Shown in pieces: positions 24,242-33,219 of a stretch of 64,000 bases of DNA. The notes under the pieces are model-generated. The model saw nothing but the letters and a program-made list of their open reading frames with translations. It searched no databases and was not told where the DNA came from. Position 1 is the first letter of the stretch; every line of letters begins with the position of its first letter. The position numbers and the translations under genes are program-made. Location of the stretch: the NCBI RefSeq assembly GCF_000013625.1, contig NC_009659.1, forward strand, positions 3,038,001 to 3,102,000. Direction: 5' to 3'. This DNA is from Janthinobacterium sp. Marseille. GTDB taxonomy: Bacteria > Pseudomonadota > Gammaproteobacteria > Burkholderiales > Burkholderiaceae_D.

Positions 24242-25300
24242 ATGGCACTACTATTTATCGACGGATTCGATCACTACGACCCACAAGCCGTGGACGCCTT
24301 TGGCGATCCGTGGCTGGCGCGCGGCAAAGCGGCGTATCTCTCGCCGCAGGCCACCCGCATTAATGGTCGTCGTCCGTCCTCCTACGCGCTGCGTCTGCCG
24401 GAAGGATCGGGCGGCGGCTACGTCAAGAACCTCGACGCCACCAAAACCAGCCTGATCGTGGGCGCGGCCGTGCGGGTGGTGCCGTTTCAGAACACTGGAG
24501 TCGAGCCGCTGCTGATCGGCGTGCGTGATGCCAATTCGCAGGTTGCCCACCTCGTCAAGATCGGTGAGGACGGACGGCTGAAACTCTACCGCTGGCAGTA
24601 CGGCTACGACCAGCTGATCTCGACCTCGGTGGCCACGGCCCCGGCGCGCGGCTGGCACTACGTCGAACTACAGGTCACACAAGGCACCAGTAACGGGGTG
24701 CTGTCGGTACGCATCAACGGCATCCTGGCGATCCAGATGGCCGCGCAAAACACCATTCAAGGTGGTGGCCAACTGCTTACCGCCTTTGTCGGCGCGGTTC
24801 CCGGCCAGAGCTGTCCGCTGACGCTGGATGTTGATGACTTCTACATCGCCGACACCACGGGCACGATCAACAACACCTTTTTGGGTGATGTGCGCGTCGA
24901 TGCCTTGCAAGCGCAGGCTGATGGCAGCTTGAGCCAGTGGACAGCCAGTCCCGTCGGTACCGCCGCGTGGGAGTCGGTCAGCGATGAGGACGAGTCCACC
25001 GCCATCAGCGCGGCAAGCAGCGGTTTGCGCCAGTCCTTCGACGTGATGCCTCTGCCGGTGATGGCCACACCCGCCATCTACGGCGTGCAACTGACGATGC
25101 TCGCCCGCAAGACCGACGCCGGACTGGGCAAAGTGAAAGGGCTCGTGGTCAGCGGTGCGCAGACGGCAATCAGCGCCGACATCATCTTGCAGGAACAACT
25201 GGCGTGGCAGAGCACGCTGTTCGAGCGCAATCCCAATGGCAGCGTGCAGTGGACGGAGGCCGCCTTCAATGCGGCTGAGTTTGGGGTGGAGTCGGCATGA
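24242..25300 (+). CDS. Tail protein with lectin-like (LamG/ConA) fold
   Basis: The 352-residue product has FIDGFDHYD at the start, then a beta-rich stretch with GWHYVELQVTQGTSNGVLSVRINGI and LTLDVDDFYIADTTGTINNTFLGDVRVDAL, typical of concanavalin-A/LamG-like beta sandwiches. The C-terminal part is another beta domain. Lectin-like domains in tail tips often bind surface sugars. It follows the tape measure and overlaps the next tail gene by four bases. The fold is inferred from the pattern. Confidence 0.68.
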   Translation: MALLFIDGFDHYDPQAVDAFGDPWLARGKAAYLSPQATRINGRRPSSYALRLPEGSGGGYVKNLDATKTSLIVGAAVRVVPFQNTGVEPLLIGVRDANSQVAHLVKIGEDGRLKLYRWQYGYDQLISTSVATAPARGWHYVELQVTQGTSNGVLSVRINGILAIQMAAQNTIQGGGQLLTAFVGAVPGQSCPLTLDVDDFYIADTTGTINNTFLGDVRVDALQAQADGSLSQWTASPVGTAAWESVSDEDESTAISAASSGLRQSFDVMPLPVMATPAIYGVQLTMLARKTDAGLGKVKGLVVSGAQTAISADIILQEQLAWQSTLFERNPNGSVQWTEAAFNAAEFGVESA

Positions 25301-26865
25301 CGGATCGCGTTGTCGACCGCGAAGTCGCGGAGGTTTCCAGCAAGCCTGCGCCCGGGGCCGCACTGTCGGTTTTCCAAAGTGAGGTGCTGTCTCGCGCATC
25401 GTTCGGTGCAGGTGCAGTCATCCTGCAGGTGGAAACATCGACAGCGCCTCAGCCCCCCAATCTGGCTGCTGTCTGGCTGGCCGAGTCACTGGCGCAGCCG
25501 TGGCCGCCCATCGATGCGCCGACCTTTCTGGTCGAGGTGCTGCGACGGGATACTGCCGCAAGCGGCATTGTCGCGACCGGCATGGATGCGTTTGGCGACC
25601 AGCCCTGGCCAACCGCCCAACGCGGCGTGTTCGCCTTTCGCCACGATTGGATGGAGCCACTTGTGGAGCGACTCGAGTGGCAGACCAGCGTAGTGCGACT
25701 GGCCAGTGGCAACGAATCGCGTCAGGCCCTACGTCGCGTGCCCCGGAGATTGCTCTCGTACCGGATAGGAAACGCCCGTCAGACCGATGCACTTGTCGCC
25801 GACTGGTTGGCCGACCATTTTGGGAAACCCGCGCTGTGGCCACTGCCACAGTACGCCGTTCACTTGACCCAAGCTGCAGAACGTGGCGCGCTGGCTCTCG
25901 AAGTGACGGATGCTGACTGGCGTAATTTCGGGCCATCTACAGCGGAACTGCAACTGACCTACGACGGCTTGCAGGGCTGGCAAGGCGAAGATCGCTGGGT
26001 GGTGATTTGCGCTGCCGATGGCTGGCAAGTGTCGCAACTGACCGACGTCGAAAGTGATCTGTTGTGGCTGAGCGAACCATTGGCACGTGCCGTTGCGGCA
26101 GGGTCATCCGTGATGCCGCTGCTGCGGGGAACCACTGTTGATCCGGCAGCATTGACCCAGTGGGTGCCGGGCATGGTCGGCGGTAGCGCCACGGCCTACA
26201 TCGAGCCTGCAGAAACTCCGGACATGGATGCCGTCGACGACCCGTGGCTCGACGAGATCCCGGTCTGGCCGGATGGAAACTGGCGCGACGATCCCACGGC
26301 AAATGTGGCAGGCGTCATCGCGCGCCAAGACCTTTCTCCGGCAGATCCGTGGATTCGCCGGGACGACCCTTGGCCGGCGAGTACCTTCCAACGGCGCTAT
26401 CTGGCCAGCAACCTTGATGAGATCGAGGTTTGGCGTGGGCGGCTGTGGCGCACCCAAGGTCGGCTGGATGCCTTCTGGCTGCCCGATGGTTTGGCTCCAG
26501 TGTTGTGGGTCGCCAGCGAAGCTTCGCCTGACGATGGCTATCTGCGCGTCAGTGGGGACGACGTGTCGGCCTTTTGGCATCGCCCCGTTGCCTGCGTGAT
26601 TGCGCATCCAGACGGCTATCGGCAATACGCGCTGACCTCGACTTGCCATTTCGATCAAGGCGGCGTGCTGGTCTTGCGATCTGGCATCGATGAATTTGTG
26701 CCTGCGGGTAGCCGGGTGTTTCGCCTCGTGCGCTGCCGTCTCGACCACGACGCCATCGATTTGTACTGGCACAGCCCGCAGCTCATGGAAATCACGCTGA
26801 CCGCGCGCCAGTTACCCGAACCGCGTGGCAATGACCGAGAAACCTATGGGGAGTACGCCGCATGA
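25297..26865 (+). CDS. Phage tail tip protein of unknown family
   Basis: The 522-residue product is Trp-rich and beta-rich, with no motif I recognise. It contains many DPW/DDPW patterns around residues 310-370 (VDDPWLDEIPVWPDGNWRDDP, ADPWIRRDDPWPAS). The start overlaps the previous stop, and the stop overlaps the following DUF2163/BR0599 gene, so all are translated together. It is probably a distal tail or baseplate component, judged only from its place. Confidence 0.68.
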   Translation: MTDRVVDREVAEVSSKPAPGAALSVFQSEVLSRASFGAGAVILQVETSTAPQPPNLAAVWLAESLAQPWPPIDAPTFLVEVLRRDTAASGIVATGMDAFGDQPWPTAQRGVFAFRHDWMEPLVERLEWQTSVVRLASGNESRQALRRVPRRLLSYRIGNARQTDALVADWLADHFGKPALWPLPQYAVHLTQAAERGALALEVTDADWRNFGPSTAELQLTYDGLQGWQGEDRWVVICAADGWQVSQLTDVESDLLWLSEPLARAVAAGSSVMPLLRGTTVDPAALTQWVPGMVGGSATAYIEPAETPDMDAVDDPWLDEIPVWPDGNWRDDPTANVAGVIARQDLSPADPWIRRDDPWPASTFQRRYLASNLDEIEVWRGRLWRTQGRLDAFWLPDGLAPVLWVASEASPDDGYLRVSGDDVSAFWHRPVACVIAHPDGYRQYALTSTCHFDQGGVLVLRSGIDEFVPAGSRVFRLVRCRLDHDAIDLYWHSPQLMEITLTARQLPEPRGNDRETYGEYAA

Positions 26866-27650
26866 GCAATCAGCCAATGATGGAAGTCGAGCTGTACGCT
26901 TTTAACAGTGCCAGCGGCCAGTTCCTGCTGACACCGCACGAATTCGACGTCGACCTCGATGGCAATCTGTACGCGAGCCTATCCATCGAACGCAACGAAC
27001 TGGCGCTGGGTGCCGAAGCGGCCAAGTCGGCGCTGGAGCTCAAACTGCCACCCGACTGCGATCTCGTGCGTCATCTGCTCGCCACCTCTCTGACCGGGGA
27101 AACCACCTCGATCACCTTGCGGATCGGACGGCGCGACACCTGGAGTGACTACTGGTGGCTGTCGGGCACACGCTGGATGGGTCGGGTGCTGGGCGTAGAG
27201 ATCGCCGAGGATGCTGCACGTATTCGCTGTGAAAGCGCGCAGGTCAGTCTCAAACGAATCGGCCTGCGTCGGCTCTACAGCCGCAAATGCTCGCACGTCC
27301 TGTATTCGAGCGCCTGCGGTGCATCGCAGATTTCTGCCAGCGCTTTCGTGGTCAACACCAATGGCCGCAACGTGGAACTCGACGGCGGGGTTCCAGCCAG
27401 TGTGAGTGGTGGCGTAGCCGGTGGCTGGCTGCAAACGCCGGAAGGGGCTCGCCACATGATCGTCAACGACTTCGGCAGCGGCGTGGAGTTGCTCTATCCC
27501 GTTGCCATCGAACCTGCTACCTCCGTGCAACTGACGGTCGGCTGCGATCACAGCACATCCACCTGTGAGTCGCGCTTTGGCAACCTCGACAACTACGGCG
27601 GCTTCCCCGCCATTCCAAGCAAGAACCCGTTCTCTACGGGCGTTTTCTGA
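26862..27650 (+). CDS. Tail tip protein, DUF2163/phage BR0599 family
   Basis: The 262-residue product has the C-terminal BR0599 signature with cysteines: SRKCSHVLYSSACGASQ near residue 145 and CDHSTSTCESRFGNLDNYGGFPAIPSKNPF at the end. The N-terminal part resembles DUF2163. In gene-transfer-agent-like and lambda-like tails this protein sits at the tail tip beside the NlpC/P60 or gpJ-like genes. The paired cysteines may bind metal or form disulphides. Confidence 0.82.
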   Translation: MSNQPMMEVELYAFNSASGQFLLTPHEFDVDLDGNLYASLSIERNELALGAEAAKSALELKLPPDCDLVRHLLATSLTGETTSITLRIGRRDTWSDYWWLSGTRWMGRVLGVEIAEDAARIRCESAQVSLKRIGLRRLYSRKCSHVLYSSACGASQISASAFVVNTNGRNVELDGGVPASVSGGVAGGWLQTPEGARHMIVNDFGSGVELLYPVAIEPATSVQLTVGCDHSTSTCESRFGNLDNYGGFPAIPSKNPFSTGVF

Positions 27651-27659
27651 GGGCTGTCC

Positions 27660-27887
27660 ATGTGGTATCTCGTCGTCATCATCGTCGCTGCGCTCGTTTC
27701 TGTCGCGCTCGCGCCCAAGCCACCCGAGCCTAAACCGGCGTCGCTCTCCGACATCGATGCACCCACCGCAGAAGAAGGCCGACCGATTCCCGTTGTATTC
27801 GGAACGGTGCTGCTACGCGGAGCCAACGTCGTCTGGTATGGCGATCTGGAAGCCGACCCGATCAAGAAGAAAGGCGGCAAGAAATGA
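27660..27887 (+). CDS. Small tail protein with N-terminal membrane-like segment
   Basis: The 75-residue product begins MWYLVVIIVAALVSVALAPKPP, a single hydrophobic segment, followed by EEGRPIPVVFGTVLLRGANVVWYGDL. Similar short proteins precede gpJ-like genes in related prophages, where they help tail tip assembly. Its hydrophobic start may act as a membrane-penetration element at infection, or simply as an assembly helix. It overlaps the next gene by four bases. Confidence 0.7.
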   Translation: MWYLVVIIVAALVSVALAPKPPEPKPASLSDIDAPTAEEGRPIPVVFGTVLLRGANVVWYGDLEADPIKKKGGKK

Positions 27888-28087
27888 GCACTGAAACTGT
27901 CATCACCATCGATCACGTGCGTGCCGTCGGCCTTTGCGTGAACGGCACGCGCACGTGGTTCGCGCGTCACGATCTAGATTTCCGGGGGTTCCTGCGGGAC
28001 GGGCTCGATGCTGACACCTTGCTGGCCACCGGCGATGCAATGGCCCAGCGCGTGGTTGAACACGCCCGCCAGCAGGAGCAAGACTGA
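27884..28087 (+). CDS. Small tail-region protein
   Basis: The 67-residue product (VITIDHVRAVGLCVNGTRTWFARHDLDFRGFLRDGLDADTLLATGDAMAQRVVEHA) is not recognised but is a common companion of gpJ-like genes in this type of tail operon. It overlaps both neighbours. The function is unknown; chaperone or hub component are possible. Confidence 0.68.
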   Translation: MSTETVITIDHVRAVGLCVNGTRTWFARHDLDFRGFLRDGLDADTLLATGDAMAQRVVEHARQQEQD

Positions 28088-30360
28088 TGGGTGGCAGCAG
28101 CAAATCCCAGACAGTCGGCTACCGCTACCGTATGGGGCTGCATCTAGCTTTATGTCAGGGGCCGGTCGATGCCGTGCAGGAAATCCAGATGGGTGACCGT
28201 ACCGCGTGGGGCGATGCTGACCGAGGCATCCTGCCTATCGGGCACGGTCTGACAAGCATCAGCATCAACAAGCCCGATCTTTTTGGGGGCGATTCACACG
28301 AGGGCGGCGTAGTCGGAAATATCGACGTGCTCGCAGGTGGTGCGGGCCAAGGGCGCAACGACTACCTGATGAGCCGACTGGGCAGCGCCATCCCGGCATT
28401 CCGGGGTGTGCTGTCGTTGGTGGCCCGCAAGATCTTGTTCGCGGCCAATAACCCGTACATCAAACCATGGGCCGTGCGCGTCCGCCGCTTTACTGCGGGC
28501 TGGCATGGGCAAGCGTGGATGGAGTGGAACGCCGAGGTGCGTGTCTGGGATGACGACGAAGGCCAGGAAATCAGCGTGGGCATGAACCCGGCCCACATCC
28601 TGGTGCAATGCCTCACCGACCCGCACTGGGGCATGGGCTATCCGCAAGACTCCATAGGTTGGAGTTTTTGGAACGCGGCGTCGGCACTGTCGAGCGAAGG
28701 CTTCGGCCTCAATCTGGTCTGGACCCGCCAGCAGTCCATAGAGAGCTTCATCGGTCAGGTAATCGACCACATCGGCGGCATCCTCTACACCGATCCCGAG
28801 CAAGGCACCTTCGAGCTCAAGTTGCTGCGCGACGATTACTGGATCGATAGCCTGCCGAAGCTGGGCCCCGACGAGATCGTGCGTCTCGAACGCTTTGAAC
28901 GTGCCCAATGGGGCGAGCTGCCCAACGAATTGACCGTGATCTACTCGGACTGGCAAACCGGCGGGGACACCACCGTCACGGTGGAGAATCTCGCCGCCAT
29001 TCAGTTGCAGGGCGGCGTGATCAACCAGCGCCGTGACTATCCTGGCGTCAACTACGGGCCACTGGCCGCGCGGCTGGCTTTGCGCGATCTGCGGGCATTG
29101 GGTTCCCCTTTGGCCCGGCTCAGTCTGACGGTGGCACGCGAAACACTGGAGCGCCCACCGTTGCCGGGCGATGTATTTCTGCTGAACTGGCCTCGCTTGA
29201 GCATCGATCAGATGGTGGTGCGCGTGACTGGCATCGACACCGGCAAGCTCGGCGCTGCCGAGTGGCGTATCGAGGCCATCGAGGACGTTTTCGGCATTAG
29301 CAACACCGTGCTGTCGTCACCGCCGCCACGCATCGAGGAACCCACCATTGCGCCGCTGCCGCCAGCGTTGGTACTCGCCGTCGAAATTCCGTACTGGGAA
29401 CTGGCGCGCAAGCTGTCGCGTGCGGATCTGGCCTATCTGACCGACACGGACACCTATCTCGCCGCACTGGCGGCGGCAGGCGGCACCGGGCAGCTGAACT
29501 GGCAACTGGCCATCGGCGCATCAAGTGGCGACATCGCCGCCGTCGTGGGTGAGGACTATGCACCGTTGCTGACACTCGACGCGGCCTTGCCTGCGACCGA
29601 GTCCGATGCGGGAGCAGTGCCGGTGACCGCCGTCAGCCAACCAGAACGACTTGCCGTTGGCGACTACGCCTATCTGGTGGATGCCAGCGGAACACTGCGT
29701 GAAGCCGTGGCGATCCTGGCCTTCGACACGGGCAATGCGACCATTGGTTTGGCGCGCGCCGTACTCGACACCACGCCGCAGTCACACGCGCTTGGAACAC
29801 GCCTGATTGGCGTCGGTGATTGGCTGGCATCGGAGAGCGCAGAGCGCGCGCCCGGTGAGTCGGTGTTCGTGGGAGCGATTCCGCGCACGTCGACCGATCA
29901 AGGCGATTCGGTTCTGGCCAGCAATGGTCAACCGCTCGCGCTGGTCGGTCGGCAGGCGCTGCCGTATCCACCCGGTCGCATCCGAATCAGTGGCGACATT
30001 GATCCGGCAACGGTTTCGGGCGACATCACCTTGGCGTGGGCTCATCGCGACCGCACGCAGCAAACCGCCTATCTCGTGCAGCAAGACGAGGGCGATATCG
30101 GGCCGGAGTTGGGCGTGAGCTACACCGTGCGCATCCGCAATCGGGTCGGCAGCGCGGTGCACACCGAAACAAGTCTGATCGGCACCACCTTCATCTGGAG
30201 CACAGCGGTTGCCGCCGCTGAAGCCGGTGCGCTGGGCGACCGCATCACGGTGGAGATCAGCGCCGAACGCGATGGATTGAGCAATTGGCAGCCACAGGTA
30301 CGCGTCATGGATCGGACAGGTTACGGCCTGCGCTGGGGCCAATATTGGGGAGGTGTTTGA
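28087..30360 (+). CDS. Tail tip/host-specificity protein, gpJ-like
   Basis: The 757-residue product starts SSKSQTVGYRYRMGLHLALCQGPVDAVQEIQMGDRTAW, the opening of gpJ-like tail hub proteins. A baseplate-hub region follows (GPAHILVQCLTDPHWGMGYPQDSIGWSFWNAASAL-type, about residues 165-200). Fibronectin-like beta domains are likely in the C-terminal third (ISGDIDPATVSGDITLAWAHRDRTQ). It probably forms the central hub and contacts the receptor. Its length is below that of lambda gpJ (1132), so receptor binding may be shared with other proteins. Confidence 0.85.
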   Translation: MGGSSKSQTVGYRYRMGLHLALCQGPVDAVQEIQMGDRTAWGDADRGILPIGHGLTSISINKPDLFGGDSHEGGVVGNIDVLAGGAGQGRNDYLMSRLGSAIPAFRGVLSLVARKILFAANNPYIKPWAVRVRRFTAGWHGQAWMEWNAEVRVWDDDEGQEISVGMNPAHILVQCLTDPHWGMGYPQDSIGWSFWNAASALSSEGFGLNLVWTRQQSIESFIGQVIDHIGGILYTDPEQGTFELKLLRDDYWIDSLPKLGPDEIVRLERFERAQWGELPNELTVIYSDWQTGGDTTVTVENLAAIQLQGGVINQRRDYPGVNYGPLAARLALRDLRALGSPLARLSLTVARETLERPPLPGDVFLLNWPRLSIDQMVVRVTGIDTGKLGAAEWRIEAIEDVFGISNTVLSSPPPRIEEPTIAPLPPALVLAVEIPYWELARKLSRADLAYLTDTDTYLAALAAAGGTGQLNWQLAIGASSGDIAAVVGEDYAPLLTLDAALPATESDAGAVPVTAVSQPERLAVGDYAYLVDASGTLREAVAILAFDTGNATIGLARAVLDTTPQSHALGTRLIGVGDWLASESAERAPGESVFVGAIPRTSTDQGDSVLASNGQPLALVGRQALPYPPGRIRISGDIDPATVSGDITLAWAHRDRTQQTAYLVQQDEGDIGPELGVSYTVRIRNRVGSAVHTETSLIGTTFIWSTAVAAAEAGALGDRITVEISAERDGLSNWQPQVRVMDRTGYGLRWGQYWGGV

Positions 30361-30956
30361 TGGAGCCGCGCATCGATGTTCATCTGCTCACCTTGAACGA
30401 ACCTGCCGAATGGCGCGAGACCTGCATCGCCAGTCTAGAAGGAGCACCGATCCAGTTGCACGTGCTGCCGGGCATCCCGGGCCGCATCGGTAAGGCACGC
30501 GCGGCGGGTTATGCGCAAGGCACGTTGCCGCTGGTGTCCTTCGTTGATCCCGATGATCTGTATGAAGCCAGCGCTTTTGCGCAGTTAGCCGATGCGCTGG
30601 ATGCCTGCCCACAGGCAGTGATTGCCTACACCGATGAAGCGCTGACGGACGAGGCTGGCCGCGACATTGCCGTGCGACGTCTGGCCTACAGCCGCTGGCA
30701 GCACACCAACAGCGCCAGCCACGTTCACGGTCTGATCGTGATGCGGCGTTCCGCTGTGGAATCTGTGATCAAGGAAACCACCGACATCCACAACTTTGCC
30801 GATTGGATGCTGACGCTGCTCGTCGCCAAAAGCGGCGGCGTGCTGCACCTGCCCATCGTCGGGCGTCATTGGCGGCAGCACCCGCAGCAAAGTCACCGAA
30901 CTGGCGATCCGGACGCTGTCCCGCGCATTCGCCAAGCATTGAATCTCTGGAGATAA
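30360..30956 (+). CDS. Glycosyltransferase family 2-like protein
   Basis: The 198-residue product has a GT-A-like N-terminus. IDVHLLTLNEPAEWRETCIASLEGAPIQLHVLPG resembles the nucleotide-sugar binding strand and helix. LVSFVDPDDLYE holds a D-rich metal-binding motif (residues 63-66). It overlaps the gpJ-like stop by one base and is clearly part of the tail operon. A glycosyltransferase here could modify tail proteins, or host surface sugars in a lysogen. The short length means the acceptor domain is minimal. Confidence 0.65.
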   Translation: MEPRIDVHLLTLNEPAEWRETCIASLEGAPIQLHVLPGIPGRIGKARAAGYAQGTLPLVSFVDPDDLYEASAFAQLADALDACPQAVIAYTDEALTDEAGRDIAVRRLAYSRWQHTNSASHVHGLIVMRRSAVESVIKETTDIHNFADWMLTLLVAKSGGVLHLPIVGRHWRQHPQQSHRTGDPDAVPRIRQALNLWR

Positions 30957-30959
30957 ACC

Positions 30960-31310
30960 ATGTCATCAACCGACCCGAATCTTGGACTCAACTACGGCTG
31001 GACGCTTGGCGAGAGCGGCTGGGATACCGGCATGGACGCCAACCTCAAGCGCCTCGGCGCAGTGGTGGGCCTGTCCGTGAAAGACCGTGACCTGACTGCA
31101 CCACCTGCCAGCCCGGCCAACGGCGACCGCTACCTTGTTCCCGCAGCCGCCACCGGGGCGTGGGTCGGAAAGACCAACCAGATCGCCGCGCGCATTGCCG
31201 ACGTCTGGGAATTCCACGTACCCAAGATCGGCTGGCTTTGCTACATCGAGGACGAGGCCAAGCTCTCGGCCTTCAAGGCCACCGGCTGGAGCGCCGGTAT
31301 CGCCATCTGA
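30960..31310 (+). CDS. DUF2793-family phage protein
   Basis: The 116-residue product contains the DUF2793 layout: NLGLNYGWTLGESGWDTGMDANLKRLGAVVGLSVKDRDLTAPPASPANGDRYLVPAAATGAW and GWLCYIEDE. The family is found at the tail end of phage tail operons and is thought to be a tail-associated structural protein. It lies three bases after the glycosyltransferase-like gene and before a terminator-like hairpin. Confidence 0.84.
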   Translation: MSSTDPNLGLNYGWTLGESGWDTGMDANLKRLGAVVGLSVKDRDLTAPPASPANGDRYLVPAAATGAWVGKTNQIAARIADVWEFHVPKIGWLCYIEDEAKLSAFKATGWSAGIAI

Positions 31311-31330
31311 GTCGCCAATTTTTACCCCTG

Positions 31331-31353
31331 AAACCCGCCCACGAGGCGGGTTT
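31331..31353 (+). terminator. Hairpin between tail and lysis genes
   Basis: AAACCCGCC (31331-31339) pairs with GGCGGGTTT (31345-31353). The following T tract is weak (CGCATTT), so it may only partly terminate and may set the ratio of lysis to tail transcripts. Confidence 0.5.
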
Positions 31354-31373
31354 CGCATTTCTGGAGAACGCAA

Positions 31374-31664
31374 ATGAACGCACCCACTGTGACTGAGGGC
31401 ATGGTCACCATGCCCAAGGATGAATTTGAAGAATTGCTGGAACGTGTTGCCGAGCGCGGCGCGCGTGCGGCGCTGTCCGATGTCGGGCTCGACGGCGAAA
31501 ACGCCGCGAACGACATTCGCGAGCTGCGCGGCTTGCTGGAGGCCTTCAATACCGCCAAGCACACCGCGTGGCAGACGGTGATCAAGCTGGTCACCACGAG
31601 TTTCCTGCTGGCGCTGGTTGCGGGCGCGCTCATCAAGCTCAAGGTGTTCGGAGGTGCCCAATGA
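31374..31664 (+). CDS. Membrane protein of the lysis module, DUF6127-like
   Basis: The 96-residue product has a soluble helical N-terminus (MPKDEFEELLERVAERGARAAL) and a hydrophobic C-terminal helix (VIKLVTTSFLLALVAGALIKL). One membrane segment next to the holin and lysozyme genes suggests an antiholin or accessory lysis protein. GGAG lies eight bases upstream of the ATG. The family name is recalled. It overlaps the next gene by four bases. Confidence 0.68.
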   Translation: MNAPTVTEGMVTMPKDEFEELLERVAERGARAALSDVGLDGENAANDIRELRGLLEAFNTAKHTAWQTVIKLVTTSFLLALVAGALIKLKVFGGAQ

Positions 31665-32137
31665 TCGAAACATTACTTGGCGGCCTGCTGGGTGGCGCAT
31701 TCCGGCTCGCGCCGGAATTTCTCAAGTGGCTCGACCGCAAGGGTGAACGTGGCCACGAGCTGGCGATGCAGGACAAGGCGCTGGAATTCGAGAAGATTCG
31801 CGGTGCGCAACGAATGGACGAGATCGGCGCAGGCGCTGATGCCGCGTGGAACGTCGGTGCCATCGAAACCCTGCGCGATGCCGTGCGCACCCAAGGTGAG
31901 AAAACCGGCGTGCGCTGGGCCGATGCGCTCTCAAGCAGTGTGCGGCCCGTGATCACCTACTGGTTCATGGCGCTGTACTGCGCTGCCAAAACCGCCGCGT
32001 TTGTGGCGGCCGTCACTGCTGGCGCTGGTTATGGCGTGGCAATCCTGCACGCGTGGACGGAGGCCGACCAAGCCTTATGGGCCGGGGTGCTGAATTTCTG
32101 GTTCCTGGGGCGCGTTTTCGACCGGGTGCGGTCGTGA
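31661..32137 (+). CDS. Holin (3TM-type candidate)
   Basis: The 158-residue product has an amphipathic N-terminus and two or three hydrophobic segments in its second half (VRPVITYWFMALYCAAKTAAFVAAVTAGAGYGVAIL, QALWAGVLNFWFLG). Similar proteins are annotated as 3TM holins in such prophages. It directly precedes the lysozyme gene (TGATG) and would release the endolysin at the end of infection. Segment count is by eye. Confidence 0.75.
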   Translation: MIETLLGGLLGGAFRLAPEFLKWLDRKGERGHELAMQDKALEFEKIRGAQRMDEIGAGADAAWNVGAIETLRDAVRTQGEKTGVRWADALSSSVRPVITYWFMALYCAAKTAAFVAAVTAGAGYGVAILHAWTEADQALWAGVLNFWFLGRVFDRVRS

Positions 32138-32592
32138 TGGTGCCGCAGTCTGCAATCGAACTGGCCAAACGCTTTGAGGGCTTTGAAAAGCGAGTGAAGC
32201 GCGGCACGGAGATTACCGCCGTCCCTTACGTCTGCCCGGCAGGATTCTGGACGATCGGCTACGGCCACCTTTGTGCGCAGGATCACCCGCCAATCACACA
32301 GGAAGAGGCTGAAGCCTATCTGGCACAAGACCTCGTGAAAGCGTTGAGGGCCACGTTGCGGTACTGCCCGGTGTTGGCCACTGAACCCGAACGACGGCTC
32401 GCCGCCATCGTGGATTTCACCTTCAACCTTGGTGCAGGTCGGCTGCAGACATCGACGTTGAGGCGGCGGATCAATCAGCGCGACTGGGCGAGCGCGGCGC
32501 AGGAACTGCGCAGGTGGATTTACGGAGGGGGACGTGTATTGCCGGGGCTGGTGGGAAGGCGCAACGTAGAGGTTTTGATGTTGCTACCCTGA
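32137..32592 (+). CDS. Endolysin, GH24 lysozyme
   Basis: The 151-residue product has the GH24 pattern: IELAKRFEGFEKRVKRG, then PYVCPAGFWTIGYGHLC and LAAIVDFTFNLGAGRLQTSTLRRRIN. The catalytic Glu is that of RFEGF. In place of the classical Asp there is a Cys (YVCPAG), as in many phage lysozymes. The loop between Glu and Cys is about ten residues longer than in T4 lysozyme, a variant I recall from other prophage endolysins. No signal peptide is visible, so a holin is needed. No Rz-like spanin gene was seen. Confidence 0.88.
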   Translation: MVPQSAIELAKRFEGFEKRVKRGTEITAVPYVCPAGFWTIGYGHLCAQDHPPITQEEAEAYLAQDLVKALRATLRYCPVLATEPERRLAAIVDFTFNLGAGRLQTSTLRRRINQRDWASAAQELRRWIYGGGRVLPGLVGRRNVEVLMLLP

Positions 32593-32608
32593 GAGAACGC
32601 TTTACTTT

Positions 32609-33202
32609 CTAGCCGCTGAACGAACGTATCGTCGACTGCCCGTGGGCAAAATCGTCCAGAAATCGATAGCCTTTCCCAGCCCGCTCGACTACACAGAATT
32701 TGGTTCCACCACCAGTGAGTGGGAGTTTTTCGACCAAGGGATACAAGCCAAGATACTCTTGACCTGCAAACGCGCCACCGGAATAGTCCACAACCGGCAG
32801 TATCCCGATAAAACCAGTCTTGTGCCCATCAAAGTAACCAAGTTCCCAAGGTATCCAACGTGACGTGGCACTGTTTTTTGTCGTCAGCAATATTAGGCTT
32901 TTCGATGCGCGCATACGACGACGCAGCATGTCAGCATTTTCGGCAGTAACGCTGCCTCGATCCATCTGCGGGTCGTCAATCCAATCGATATATACGGTCA
33001 GTCCGAGGCCAACAAGAATTTCACGGACACCAAGAACGATCTCAGAATCTTCAGATGCGTGGGACAAAAAAATATCGAATTTATCTTCCGTGCTGGATGC
33101 TCGCACCGCTTCCCGAAGCACTTGAGATGCAGATGATGAAAAACTCTTTTGCAACCTGCCTTGTGCTGCTTGCCTGACTTCGCTGTTTGTTAGGAACGCC
33201 AT
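32609..33202 (-). CDS. thsB2: TIR-domain protein, second ThsB-like sensor
   Basis: The 197-residue protein has a TIR domain from about residue 41: FDIFLSHASEDSEIV, VYIDWIDDPQMDRGSVT, SLILLTTKNSATSRWIPWELGYFDG. Glu120 in the last motif is the expected NADase residue. TIR proteins of Thoeris make a cyclic ADP-ribose-type signal after sensing infection. It is the last gene of the operon, 17 bases after ThsB1, with GAGGAA upstream. Thoeris systems with several different ThsB genes are known, so a second sensor is likely. The N-terminal 40 residues are an extra helical segment. It converges with the lysozyme gene. Confidence 0.83.
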   Translation of the reverse strand: MAFLTNSEVRQAAQGRLQKSFSSSASQVLREAVRASSTEDKFDIFLSHASEDSEIVLGVREILVGLGLTVYIDWIDDPQMDRGSVTAENADMLRRRMRASKSLILLTTKNSATSRWIPWELGYFDGHKTGFIGILPVVDYSGGAFAGQEYLGLYPLVEKLPLTGGGTKFCVVERAGKGYRFLDDFAHGQSTIRSFSG

Positions 33203-33219
33203 TTCGCCAGATTCCTCGC

